Positions 50,401-61,720 of a stretch of DNA of 64,000 nt are shown here, piece after piece; positions within the stretch are counted from its first letter, which is position 1, and each line of letters starts with the position of its first letter. The position numbers and the translations under genes were made by a program. The notes under the pieces were generated by a model. That model made no database searches and had not been told where the DNA came from. It saw nothing but the letters and a program-made list of their open reading frames with translations. The stretch spans positions 13,697,368 to 13,761,367 of the forward strand of contig JALIRH010000004.1 in the NCBI GenBank assembly GCA_023055505.1. Reading direction: 5' to 3'. Source of the stretch: Callipepla californica brunnescens (lineage: Eukaryota; Chordata; Aves; Galliformes; Odontophoridae).

Positions 50401-53400
50401 TTTGAGCAGTGTTAGCTTCCCATCCTTCCCTTCCACAACCCTGCATGCTCATATTGTTCTAGGGCATACTGGAATGATGTCTTTGGAAGCAGCTATTTGC
50501 ACCTCTGTTTTCTCTTTGTGCAAAGCCTTCTCTTTAAATATAAAGACATTGACAACATAAGGTAGTATGGGGAAGGGAAGCATGTGTACATTTTCTTTTA
50601 TTCGGCAAATTATAGAAGTACAGCAGAAGAACACTGCAGAAGCATTTCAGAAAGCAGTAGCTGGACCTACATCACTGCTGTGTGATGCTTTTTGCATGTG
50701 TGTTGAATTATCAGTAAGTTATTTGTTTCAACAGGATCAGATGATGGAAGAAAAAACATGCTCCAAATTTCTCTTACAGTCAAAACTGTCTCATGGTTTG
50801 GCTGCTTTTAGCTGTCATATAAAGCAGCTTTTGCTCTGGAATGTTATTTTGGAAGGAGACCATTAAGGGAAGTTCATTTCTTTTCATTGAATGGCAAGTG
50901 TTTTCTCTAGGGCTACAAGCCGAGCACAGCTGTCAGGCTCAGGTAGTGTTCCCTCAATCTATTGCAGTTTTGCAATTAGTGACTTTGCTAGCAAAAGGAG
51001 AAGATGAGACAGAGATTTGTCTTCCTTGGTTTAAAATGTACCACAAGCGAAGTAAAAAAACACTGGACTTCATTTGTGAGTATCTTTTGCTAAAGGACGT
51101 TTAAGGTTTTGTATTTATGGCTAGAGAGCCCACCTATAGGGCAAGAATAAGTATGCTGGCGTGGTGGAAGGATATTTTGATATTAGCTGAATCTTAGGTA
51201 AACAGGTAAAACTCTTGCTTCTAGGGTAAGGTGGTGCACTCTGTGGGTATTGAGACTTTCCCCATTTAGGGAGATGGATTATTTGCATGCGGGGAGAGAA
51301 ATGTCTCTATTCAGAATACTCAGCCCAGTACCCAAGAAAGAGTACTTGTCAGATAAAAGCTGTTTTTTTTTTCCTTTTCAATAGGGTATATCTATACTCC
51401 TCAGTGCAGTGTCGTGTTAGAGTTGCACAGACTAGTACTCGCTGAGCTGATGGGGATGGTAATTTAGATCCCCAATACAATATTGCTGTACAGGCAAGTA
51501 CAAAGGCTGTGCCAATTAGCTCTTTTCAAAACAGCTCCATTTTGGTTATGCTTGTGGTTGAGAGAAGACCTATACTGACCCCAGTGGAGGCATGTCTTAG
51601 GTTGCTCTTGTTCTCAGAGATATGGTGAACTAAATGGAAACTCAGGCAATAAACCTAAAAACCTGAAAAGGAATAGAGAATTACTGGCAAACAAACGGTG
51701 TTTCGTTAGCCACAGTAACTCTAAAACTCCAGAACGTGTGTTAAGTGCAAACTTGCCCCAGATCTTTGTAAGAGAGCTAGGTTGCTGTTGTGTGGGAAGG
51801 CTACGAAGCTAGGTAAAACAAATAGTCAGGGTTTTTTTCCTTTTTTTTCCTTTTTTTCTTTTCCTCAGTATTGTTTTAAACCCATTATCAGATTCTCTCT
51901 CCTCTTTAAAGCATCTGATTTTTGGTGAAATCTTCTTGGATCTGTAGAGACTTAGACCTAGAAACGACCTATCCCACACAGGCAAATAAGTCTAAGTGTT
52001 TTCAAAAGATGTTGACATAATTCACTGTTCTCATTTTTTCTTCTTTTTTAATAAGATGGAGGTTGATAAAGAGATCATATTGCTGCAGAATAGTCCCTTG
52101 GTAACTAATTATGTCTCATCAGGTCTGCAAAGGCATTCCATTATCAATCTTAGGCCCATGTGCTGTACTAGTGAACCAAGTTGAGTGGTGGTCTGTGGTA
52201 TTTTACTGGAATGTCATAATGTACTTCCCTTGCACTGAAGATTCACAGGCAATAGTATTCGTCCATGGATCGTTCCTTGCACACAAACTTGTTGATGTTT
52301 TTGTAGAAATGATCCGCTTGTCACTGTGCTCCCTATGCTGGCCCTTGTCTGTGTTATGTGACAAGAATTCATTATTCAGCTGGTGAATTTAGGCAGTTTA
52401 TTAGAGAAGCCATAGTAATATGTGATGAGCTGTAATTAAGCTCCCTGATGCATATAAATTCATTTCCTCCCTTCTGCTCTGACTTATATTCTTCACGCAG
52501 ACTTTGTTCACTTTGCTAAGTGAGCCAGAGACCTGGCACTGCCAGCTGACAACGATTTCTGCTTTCACTCCTGCGCTATTGCATGGGGAAATAAATCCAT
52601 GAGAGATCCTCACTGATGTGTGACATAGACATGAAAACTGGGATTATTCCATGGTGAAATGTGGCTCACAGGTGGTCTGCAAAGCAGCAATCTGGTCTGT
52701 GGTTATAGTAGTATCAACAGGAGAATGTCTGCATAGGAACAGTAGCTTTCTTTGTGGTTAGTAACAGGACCAAATCATGTTTTCTTAGTTCTAGTACAGT
52801 CTTTCTGACCCTTCTCTTCCTCTTTACTAAACAGTCTTTGATCAAAATTGAGTTGTTTAAAGAATTAGCCAATTTCAATTGTATTATCTTAGCTAACTGA
52901 TACAGAAGTTATTTTTAGTGATGCTGCCAAGTGTGGCTTTGCATTTTGCCATGAGAGTAAAGTACTAAAAACAAAGATTGCAAGAAATACACAAAGGATC
53001 TTGATTCACGAGTGGTGTTTGAGGAAAGCTCTTCTATTCTGTTGGATACATTTTGTGTACACCTAGTTATTTTGTTCCCAGAGAGACTTGTGAGTGACTC
53101 AGTTGCAATTCAGAGTGAGGAAGACCTATTTTCAGCTGATAGGTGGGAAGGGAAAAAACATATGTTAAGATTTACTGTCCCAGCCCTTTGCTGTAGGGAA
53201 TGTAAACTTTGGATAAATGGTCCTCTTATAATTGTGTGGATTTTAGAGGGGCAAGGGGTCGGGATGTTTTGTTTGCTTTTACTCAGCCTCATAGTTTTGC
53301 TTGAGATAGATTAATGTTTTGTGTCAGAACAGTGTTTTTATTTTTGTGTCTGTAAGGAGTTACAGCCTCTGCAGAGATGGGAATTCTTCAAACAGAGAAG

Positions 53401-54666
53401 GTGATGTTGTTGGACTCTGTCAGCAGAGTGCTGACATGGAGGCAGGAGGACATGGTTCCCAGCCCTGGCGCTGAACTGAAGTGTGGCAGTCATATCAGTG
53501 TATCTGTGTCATTTTGCTTCTTTAAGCTGCTTTACTTCTTTGTGTTTTGTCTCTTTCTGTGCTGTTGGTTTTTTTTTTTATTTGTTTGTTTGTTTGTTTT
53601 TCATATAAAATTTGTTCGCATTTCAAGGTCCATGTAGATGTTATCCAGAGTTATAATTCCATTTCCTTTTTGTTTCTCTGGACCCAGAGCCTGGGTAGGA
53701 AATTCCTTCTCCTGTGTCATGGCTTTGAACATACCCTGTGTAACTTCTTTTAGAATACTTGGGATCTTTGCTGTTTGCTCAGTGCCTCCTACACATAAAA
53801 CACTGACTGTATGGTATGTGAAGTACCTCCTCTGATCTGCTCTTCCTTCCACTCAATTACCATTTTCAGCCATTCCACTGTCCATTTCCAAGTCAAATTG
53901 AAGCTCATTTGTGTGATTTCTCATGCCCTCAGCCTTGCTCACATTTGACTTTTCCTTATTTTGTTATAACCCAGCCTGTTTCTTTTTTGCCCTTCCCTCC
54001 CTAGACCTCTTTGCTTTTAAGCTTTCACACCTTTTACTGGTATTGCATCTACTGGGTTTACAGTAGTGGCTTTATCTGCAGTTCCAACGCCCTTTCTTCC
54101 TTTAAATTTCTTCCAGCATGGGGTCTGTTGATCACAGACATCCAAGTAATCACCTACTGAGCAGCTGTTTGTATTTTCTTGTTTCGGACTGCTTGATTTC
54201 TGGAGCAGAGGATGTAGTTGTTACCTTTTTTAATAAACTCTTAAGTAAACTTCAGCTGTACCTCACTTCAGCATTAAAAGCAAAGATCAGGCTTTTTATA
54301 TCTGATTCTAGTATGTTTTGCCAGATATTGCTATGGAACTGTGTGTATGCCTCAGAAAGGGATGTTCTCACCTGTGGAAAAAATAGTTATGATTGAGTGA
54401 GTCTCAAGATAATGCACATGTTTCACCAGAGTGTATTTTCCTGCTCTTCAGCATTTTCTCTCCCTCTTAGTTTGTCTGGTTCATGTACTACAGGTGAGGA
54501 TGGACTGAAAGATGGTCAACCAACCTCTGTTTTGCATGCATGTAGTTTAATGTGCTAAGAAACTTGCTTTGCCACATAGCATGCTAACAGAAAACACAGT
54601 GTACGTTGAAGAACAGCACTGTAAAATGAAATGAATCTCAGCCTTCCTTCTCGTTTTGTCTTGCAG
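44491..54666 (+). other. LDLRAD3: large LDLRAD3 intron, right flank of the provirus to the transmembrane exon
   Basis: 10.2 kb of intron with poly(T) at 46212-46228 and TTTG repeats at about 53581-53602. No gene or RNA is supportable. It ends in a pyrimidine tract and 'cttgcag' at 54660-54666. Confidence 0.7.
53578..53602. repeat. (TTTG)n microsatellite
   Basis: Several TTTG units in tandem after a T run. Confidence 0.8.
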
Positions 54667-55012
54667 AGGCAGGCAGCGGCCAAGATTACGTGACCTCAGA
54701 AAATCAGCTGCTCTACTACCCCAGTATTACCTACGCTATCATTGGTAGCTCTGTCATTTTTGTACTCGTGGTGGCCTTTCTTGCCTTAGTCCTGCATCAC
54801 CAGCGAAAACGCAACAATCTCATGACCCTGCCGGTGCATCGCCTGCAGCACCCTGTGCTGCTGTCCCGGCTCGTGGTCCTTGATCACCCACACCACTGCA
54901 GTGTCACCTACAATGTCAACAATGGGATCCAGTACATGTCCAACCAGTCCTACCAGAGGCCAGTGGATATGGACTCGCCTCCATCCTATTCAGAGGCTGT
55001 GCTGGATCAAAG
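54667..55012 (+). CDS. LDLRAD3: LDLRAD3 coding exon: juxtamembrane, transmembrane and proximal cytoplasmic tail
   Basis: This 346-bp exon begins by completing a split Glu codon and ends after two bases of the Arg codon that the next exon completes. Tyr-Tyr-Pro precedes a 21-residue transmembrane helix (54732-54794, Y-A-I-I-G to L-A-L-V-L). The stop-transfer cluster HHQRKRNN follows, so the tail is cytoplasmic. The tail segment [20 protein letters not shown] is near-invariant in vertebrate LDLRAD3 as I know it. A PPSY motif (54978-54989) is the first of two PPxY sites that bind WW domains of NEDD4-family ligases such as ITCH, which LDLRAD3 is reported to engage and activate. The donor gtatgt follows at 55013. 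Confidence 0.96.
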
Positions 55013-56568
55013 GTATGTACAGCAGCTAATTCCATTCTCACCAGAATTTCACATTGGTTGCACCTGTGTGCATCTCTGCTTCTGCTTCCTGTTTATTCTT
55101 ATTATGCTTTTGATGGAGATACTGTGTTGCTGTTTTTGTCAAGTTCACTTTTGCATTTATTACCATTAAAGGCACATAAGGCAAACTTAAGTTATGATCT
55201 TAGCACGTGCAGTTGTGGATGGCAGGAAAATGCAAAAAAGTGTATGCCTTCTCGTAGTATATTCTGTGCCAGTCTGGAGTCAGTGCATGAGAACTTAGTC
55301 TGGATTTTTGTCAGAAGCTAGCTAGGTTGTAGGACATACTATTAAAAAAAAAAAAATTACCCTGGAGATGAGTGATAAATAAGTATATAAAGAGATCTGC
55401 CTTTCTCGCATCGAGAAATTGAATAGACCCTCTGCTTTATACTGCTTATCTTTTTATCCAGAGAAGAAAAGAGAAGAACTCTGCAATGGAAAGCTCTCTT
55501 CTGTTTTCTTAAGTAGCTGAAAGTGCTTTGAAGTTTTGCGAGTGTGTTGCTTTTTGTATTGGTGACACTGCTTTTATTTGTAGATCATTAACCTTTGTTT
55601 TAACCTCTGCCTGTAAACTCTTTCCAAACAAAATTGCTAGACTGACATCCTCTGTAAATAAAAAAAGACATAGTAAGAACTTTGATAATCCAGATTGTTC
55701 ACTGTCACCCTGTCAACATTCTTCAGTACGATCTCTGGGATCTAGGAATGATAACATAATTGTTGACATTCCTGTTCTCTGCTGATTTGGCAGCAGCTTA
55801 CTTGTCTTAATGTTGACATTCATAATAGTGATGTCTTTTCATTTGTAAGGACAATTGAATGAACAGCAGTCCAGATTATAACAACTCCTCATGGGGGCCT
55901 ATACAAGCCATTTGCAATTTCAGAGCTAGTTGCTTCCAATATCTGATATCAAACTGCTAACCCTTTCATTCCGTTACTTCTTCTACTGTTACAATAGCAA
56001 AACAGTTTTCCTGAATCTAGTACTCATCTCTTCTATGCCTGCTTAGCAGTTGCTTTGCATGACAGCAAAAATGATTTGTCTTGTGAAGAATTCAGTTCAT
56101 CATGTATTAGTAGACCATAAGCCATTAATCTTAGTCACTTAACAGAGGTTTCTTCAGAGCTTTCTTGTGTTCACACCTTTATCTATAGTTGTAGATCCAC
56201 TGCTTACCTTACTTCTTTCTTTCATAGGGCTTTCTGAGGTTGTGTAAAAGTTACACAAGAAAAGTTCTTACCTCTTTGTCTTTGAGGGTAAGCTGAGATT
56301 TGTTTGGCAGTTCATGTCCATAAAAATCAGTATGGAGCTCTAAGCAGGAAGTTCTGTTGCGTCCTGACCAGAACCCTTGGTACCTAGTGGTGCTTTGGAA
56401 TAACAGGAGTACCACGGGAAGGTCTGTTTACGATCATCTGACAGGTGTCATCGTGGAAATGCCAAGAAATACGACTGATTTTACTCTTAAGTGGAAAAAG
56501 TCTCATATACATTTTTTTCTTGTCACTATTTTCAGTAACCCTGTACTGTGTTATGTATCTTACAGCAG
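55013..56568 (+). other. LDLRAD3: last LDLRAD3 intron
   Basis: A 1.6-kb intron, gtatgt to a tandem acceptor ttacagcag. The reading frame open from 56357 into the last exon is intronic read-through upstream of the acceptor. Nothing else recognised. Confidence 0.85.
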
Positions 56569-56827
56569 ACCGCCTTGGTTTGACCTTCCTCCACCCCCTT
56601 ATTGTTCTGAATCTGAATCCCCTAATCAGCCAGATCTCCCTCCTTACCGATCTCGGACAGGAAGCTTGGTGAGCACAGACACCCCCACGGCTGGAAGCCC
56701 ACCAGGCACAGACAGCGCTTGGACGAGAGATGTCCATGAGAGCATGGATGGCCACAGAACCCTTCCTGAGAGGACAGCAGATCCAAGCGATTCTCTGGTC
56801 AATCATCTTGATGAAGGAGAAGTGTAA
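56569..56827 (+). CDS. LDLRAD3: LDLRAD3 last coding exon: C-terminal cytoplasmic tail
   Basis: Encodes the distal tail and the stop TAA (56825-56827). A PPPY motif (56591-56602) is the second WW-domain ligand. LPPY (56636-56647) is a near-match that lacks the spacing of a true PPxY. The rest is Ser/Thr/Pro-rich and ends in an acidic DEGEV. The acceptor is tandem (cagcag). The start at 56569 joins the preceding AG to make Arg-Pro-Pro-Trp, the arrangement of the human protein (Arg-Pro-Ala-Trp). The start at 56566 would insert one extra residue (Ser before Arg). The distal tail diverges more from mammals than the transmembrane exon does. Confidence 0.95.
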
Positions 56828-57655
56828 CTGCTCCATTGGTTGGGATGGACAGGAAGAGATTCACTTTTTCTAGTCTGTATGGGTTAATTTGCTGTTGCTA
56901 CAAGGTTCAGGCAGACATGTGCCTGAATAATGACTTGATTTGTATTCACGTTAAGTTAATTTTTTAATTCTGCGTTTTGTGCTCATCGGAGATGGAGCTG
57001 TGAGAGCTGAATGTGGAGTTGCATCAGTTCTCCGTAATATTCCTGCAAGCAGGTTCCAATTCAGGCTAGCAAGAAAAACGGTGCTATGCCAAAGGACTGA
57101 TGCTCCATGTTTCTTGGAATATATATTGTATATGAATGTATATATGTGCATGTGTAATATATACAAGTGTTGCACACAAAAGCTATGCCAGAACTCTTGT
57201 TTCCAGACTGCTTCCTATCCTCTGTGAGCTGTTTCTTTCTGCTGCCTGGTGCCAGGTGGTGGTCATTGAAGCATGAGAGGCAGTCCTTCGGGAGGAGTGA
57301 AGCCCAGTGCTAAGCCCACTGTCAGCTCTCAAGTTACAGAAAATGCTGTAGAGGGCCTTTCTCTTCCTTGTCAAGAGCTTTCTGCTTATGAATGTAATCT
57401 TCAGCTTTAGCTTGTGACAGTGCACCATCTTTCTAACTGAACAAACAAGTTTCATTTTTGTTCCCCCTCCCCCAGTGCTAGCATTGAGGCCAAATTTGCA
57501 TGGATTTTCTCAGGAAAACCACAGAAGTTGGCTCATCTGTCAAACTTGAGGATGACCACGGAGGCAGTGAAGCTCAACAAACCAGCACAAGACATCAAAC
57601 ACAGCGAATCAACATCACTTTCTATATTTCTTCTTAAAAATAAAAAATAAAAGTT

Positions 57656-57676
57656 AAAAAAACAAACAAACAAACA
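57656..57676. repeat. (AAAC)n microsatellite in the 3' UTR
   Basis: Short AAAC array following an A-rich stretch with AATAAA. Confidence 0.8.
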
Positions 57677-58654
57677 GAACCAAAACTTTTTAAGCTAAAC
57701 CTTAAACACCAAAACGAGTCTGAGGCAAACACCCATCAAGGAAAAATTCTGTGTGAATGAGTAGTTTGTTAATTTCTGAAACAAACGAAGGTGGGCGAAA
57801 GGTTTAGGGCTTGTTAGCATATGTACATGCATGGATACACATGTTTAGTACTGTATATATGTATATAAATAGTGTACTGCATAGGTTTACTTCTCTTTGT
57901 ACCTGTCGAACTCCAAAATCTCAACGTTTTTCTTATGACATTCTCATTGGTTTTTTTCTTTGTTTGCCATTATTCACATTCATTTGGTTCAAATTGTAGT
58001 TTCTTCAGATAAACAGAATTATTTTCATCTATTTTGAGTTTTTCTCTCTTAACTGTTACGTTCTGCCATGAAGTATGTTTCAGTGCACAGCACTGAATCA
58101 CCCACAAGAAAGCAACTCAAAGGTAAAGGTATTCAGAGTGGAAAGAGGGAAGGTAAACTGAATTTTAATGCCACTGTAGTGCTGTGCTTGTGCTTAATAT
58201 ACAGAAGAGAATGCAGTGTCTCTTCTCTTGTCCGGAGGGAAATTGGCCTTGAAGAATTATTTTTATTTGTCTATTAGGCACATTTGCTACTCCTCCTCTT
58301 CTGTGTTATGAATGTTGTCATTAAACAGGCTTTGCTGTTTAATGGAAGAAAGGAAAACTGCTGTTTTCCCAAACCCTCTGCTTTTTTTCCTCCCTACTTA
58401 AGGTAACATTGTTCCCCTGATGGGTAGGTGGACTCAAGAATTTGTGGGTGTGGGTGTAGGTAGTAGTGTGATTAAAGTTCAGACTCAGTTCCAACACATA
58501 AAACTGAATTGGTTTTGTTTGGTTTTGTTTGTTTGTTTTATTTCTGTGTCTGGCGTCAACTGACATGGTATGTGGGAGACAGATACCAGATGGATTTACA
58601 AGCAGAGGTCCTTCCAGGACTGAGATGACACAGTGGGGACGTTGTGAAACTGTA

Positions 58655-58955
58655 GTGCTGATGATGTGGGCTGATAGGGATAGAACAAAGGGGGATTGTT
58701 TTAAACTAAGACAGGGGATGTTTAGTTTAGATGTTAGGAGGACGTTTTTCACTCACTCAGAGGGTGGTGATGCACTGGGACAGGTTGCCCAGAGAGGCTG
58801 TGGATGCCCCATCCCTGGAAGCAGTTGAGGCAAGGCTGGATGTGGCTCTGGGCAGCCTGCTCTGGTGGTTGGTGACCCTGCCCATGGTAGGGTAGTTGAA
58901 ACTAGATGATCTTTGAGGTCCTTTTCAACCCAGGCGTTTCTATGATTCTGTGATG
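58655..58955 (+). repeat. CR1 LINE 3' fragment (sense) in the 3' UTR
   Basis: Sense CR1 text in order: 'gatgttaggaggacgttttt', 'gggacaggttgcccagagag', 'ctagatgatctttgaggtcc' and the terminal 'tctatgattctgtgat'. It is 5'-truncated with a complete 3' end at about 58950. It lies inside the inferred LDLRAD3 3' UTR in the same orientation, so it would be part of the mRNA. Confidence 0.92.
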
Positions 58956-61694
58956 GTCTTGGCTTCATTTGGAAACAAATTAACAGCAACTTTTCCTTGT
59001 GGGCTTAGGCTTAGGCAGCCTGTTCTGAAATGCATTGAAGAAGATGCTACTGAGTGCTTGTAAAGCAACACGCAAGCCTCGGTCAGATTCCATTCTTGAT
59101 GGGAGCTCAGGCAGTATAGTTGCACTGTCCTGCATGAAGCAGGACTTGGCTAATTAATCAGTCCTTGCAAACTGCTAGGCAGACTGTTGTCATTGTCACA
59201 TAAATAGTTGCTCTATATTTTGTATGTAAGTCAGACTTGAGTATAGCTGACTTGACAGCATATGTGGGCGCAGGAATGAGAGCCAAACCCTGCTGTCCTT
59301 CTTGTTGCCTTTGTTTAGGGTTCTGCTCAGCCTTATGTAAGCAAACAACTTAGTACACTGTCAGGATTAGCCTTATTTTTCTATTCCGGTTTTTGAAACA
59401 TTTTATTATACTTCAAAACTCGCTATTGAAAAGTTTACAGTGGTTTCATTAGACTTTCATTTTTCCTGTTTAAGTAACCTGCAGCTCTGTTATTGAAAGT
59501 AAATCATTGTGTCCAGTGTAACTTCAGTGGCACGTATCCCTCTTGCAAGCCTTCCATGGGAGACTGTACTTCACATGTCTTCTGACACACAGTGTATGCA
59601 AACCAAACACGTTTGCCTTTGTAATCTGAGAAGCGTTATCTTGCACTGCTAAGAGGTAGAAGAGTGGAGATCCCTGCTGCTTTTGTCTGTGTCAGTCACT
59701 GTCATTTATGTACATACATATATATATAGAAGATGCTGTTTCAGGTTGTATATATTCATGTAACTTTTGCATTAAGATAATCCATTTGGACATTTAAAAA
59801 AAATAAGGAAAAAAAAAAGGAAGAAGCATTCTAAATGGTGTGAAACTTTCCCTTCCAGCTAAGGGTGTATTTATCTTTGTATAGGAATCTTTCAGTTTTT
59901 AAGAATTCAAGTTATAGAAGAAGATTGTGCCTTTCTGACTGTATGTTGATTTGGGGGGCTCTTATTACATAACATTGTCTCGTCTTCCCCTTTGTTGTTA
60001 ATTTTGGGGACCGCTTTGAGGAGTACAGGAGTTCAGTATCTGGTTCCAAAAAGGCATGCTAATACTTTAAGGAAGGTTTTCACCTTACTCCAGTTTTCTG
60101 GTACGTGTAACAGATTTGCTAGCTGGTTTCTTTGGAAATTGCCGTAGTGTCATACTGAAATTGTTTATAACATGTCACTTTGGGTAGTGTTAGTACAGCA
60201 CTGTGCTGCATTATTTAGTGGAATCTTTGGAGAAGCATGGTAGCAACAACTGCACTGATTAAATTAAATATTTCATTGCAAATCCTGCAGTCCCTTAATC
60301 TTCATCTTGTAAGGTTGAAGCTAAATGCTCATGAATTACCGTGTAGTGGGACTTCTGCAGCTGGTGAAGTTGGAATTAATCATTCTATTGTTTGCAATTG
60401 CTCTTAACCTCTTAATTTGAGGTGTGTCCTCCAGGAGCTTTCCTTTGCACTTAATATTTAAACAAATTAATGTTCTTTCACAGGTCTATTCTTACACAAG
60501 TAAAACAGATTAAACTTTTTCTCCAGAGCCAAATTCTGATTTCATATCTGTGTTCAATGGTGACCACAGTAATGAGTAGTTTCACAAAGAGCTGGGATTA
60601 ATTAATATATTTGATTTCAGTAAAACAATTGGAAGAAATGATTGTTTGAGGTAAATAAAAGAATTGGGTTTAGGCTGTTGGAAATAAGATTTGGATTACT
60701 TTTAAAAGCTGTGGATTTAAATTTCTGAAGTTTCAATTGTCTGTAACCTCTGCAGAAGTCGGAGTGCTGTGCGTTTTAAAATGAAGCCATTAGTGAATTT
60801 GCATGATAGTAATGTGAAGTTCCTTGTACCGCAAATTACAATTTACCTCTCTGGTATTGTGCTAATGGAAAACTGGCAGTAATGTTTTTAAAAGAGAGCC
60901 TCTGAATAATTTCTTCTGCTCCCTTCTACAGTGGCATACATGACAACACTGTGACTGCATTGCGATTTTTAAATAACTCTGCATTTGTTCTTCCTCTCCT
61001 TTTAAGTCAAATCAGTTTTATTTACACCACTTCACTTTGATACAGCTAATGGGGCCCTTGTGATAGATTTAGAAGCTGGGTGGAGGAAAGAGCTGATGAC
61101 TCTCATTTTAATTAATACTGCAGCTTATTAATCTTGTGTGCTTTACTTTTTAGACATCTTAGAAAAGACAAATGGTTTTAGCAGATAAGAAAAACTATTA
61201 ATGATGAAAAGGATAGAGGGACACTGATTCTGAATTTAATTTTTAATGAATATTTAAAATTGTCTAAACGAAGGAAGAATTTAATGCTGAATTTTTAAAA
61301 GAGGCGATCAGATGGCAAGTACAGTTTTTAACTGTTGCTCATCAGAAGCTGTTTTGCATATAATGCCTGGAACTAAAATTGTAATCAAGTGCTCTTCTTG
61401 CGGTTCTTACGAGACCTGAAATATGTTGTATTAGCAGAAGGTTGTATTGCATTCGTGGACTAAAATATGTAACTGCAGAGAGAATTTCAGTACCATGCTG
61501 GAATCTGCTTGGAATGTATCCCAGTACAAAACTGTGGCCTTCGTTTGTCCCTTTTTTACTGGTTTGAGGGTTTTTTTTTCAACTTGAAATTAAGGTGTCA
61601 TGTGAGAGCTTTAAGGGAGGCTGTATGTTGAAACCCATCCTTGTCTTAAACTTTTGTAAACTGGGTATCTTCAAAAATCTATTCTGTATTCCTG

Positions 61695-61700
61695 AATAAA
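61695..61700 (+). terminator. LDLRAD3: probable LDLRAD3 poly(A) signal
   Basis: aataaa in the context 'cctgaataaagttgatg', followed by T/GT-rich DNA about 20-40 bp downstream. It is the best hexamer at the right end of the UTR. Confidence 0.6.
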
Positions 61701-61720
61701 GTTGATGTTTTAATACTGTT

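Larger units (their letters stand above)
56828..61720 (+). other. LDLRAD3: LDLRAD3 3' UTR
   Basis: The stretch after the stop has no further coding frame and runs to a good poly(A) signal at 61695. It contains an A-rich segment with AATAAA at about 57639 that could be an early site, an AAAC repeat (57656-57676), a sense CR1 copy, and several TGTANATA Pumilio-type sites. The 3' end is inferred from the signal and not from transcript data. Confidence 0.65.

Noticed and set aside
56357..56568. N-terminal extension of the last LDLRAD3 exon ORF
   Set aside because: It lies upstream of the splice acceptor and does not match LDLRAD3. It is intronic read-through.
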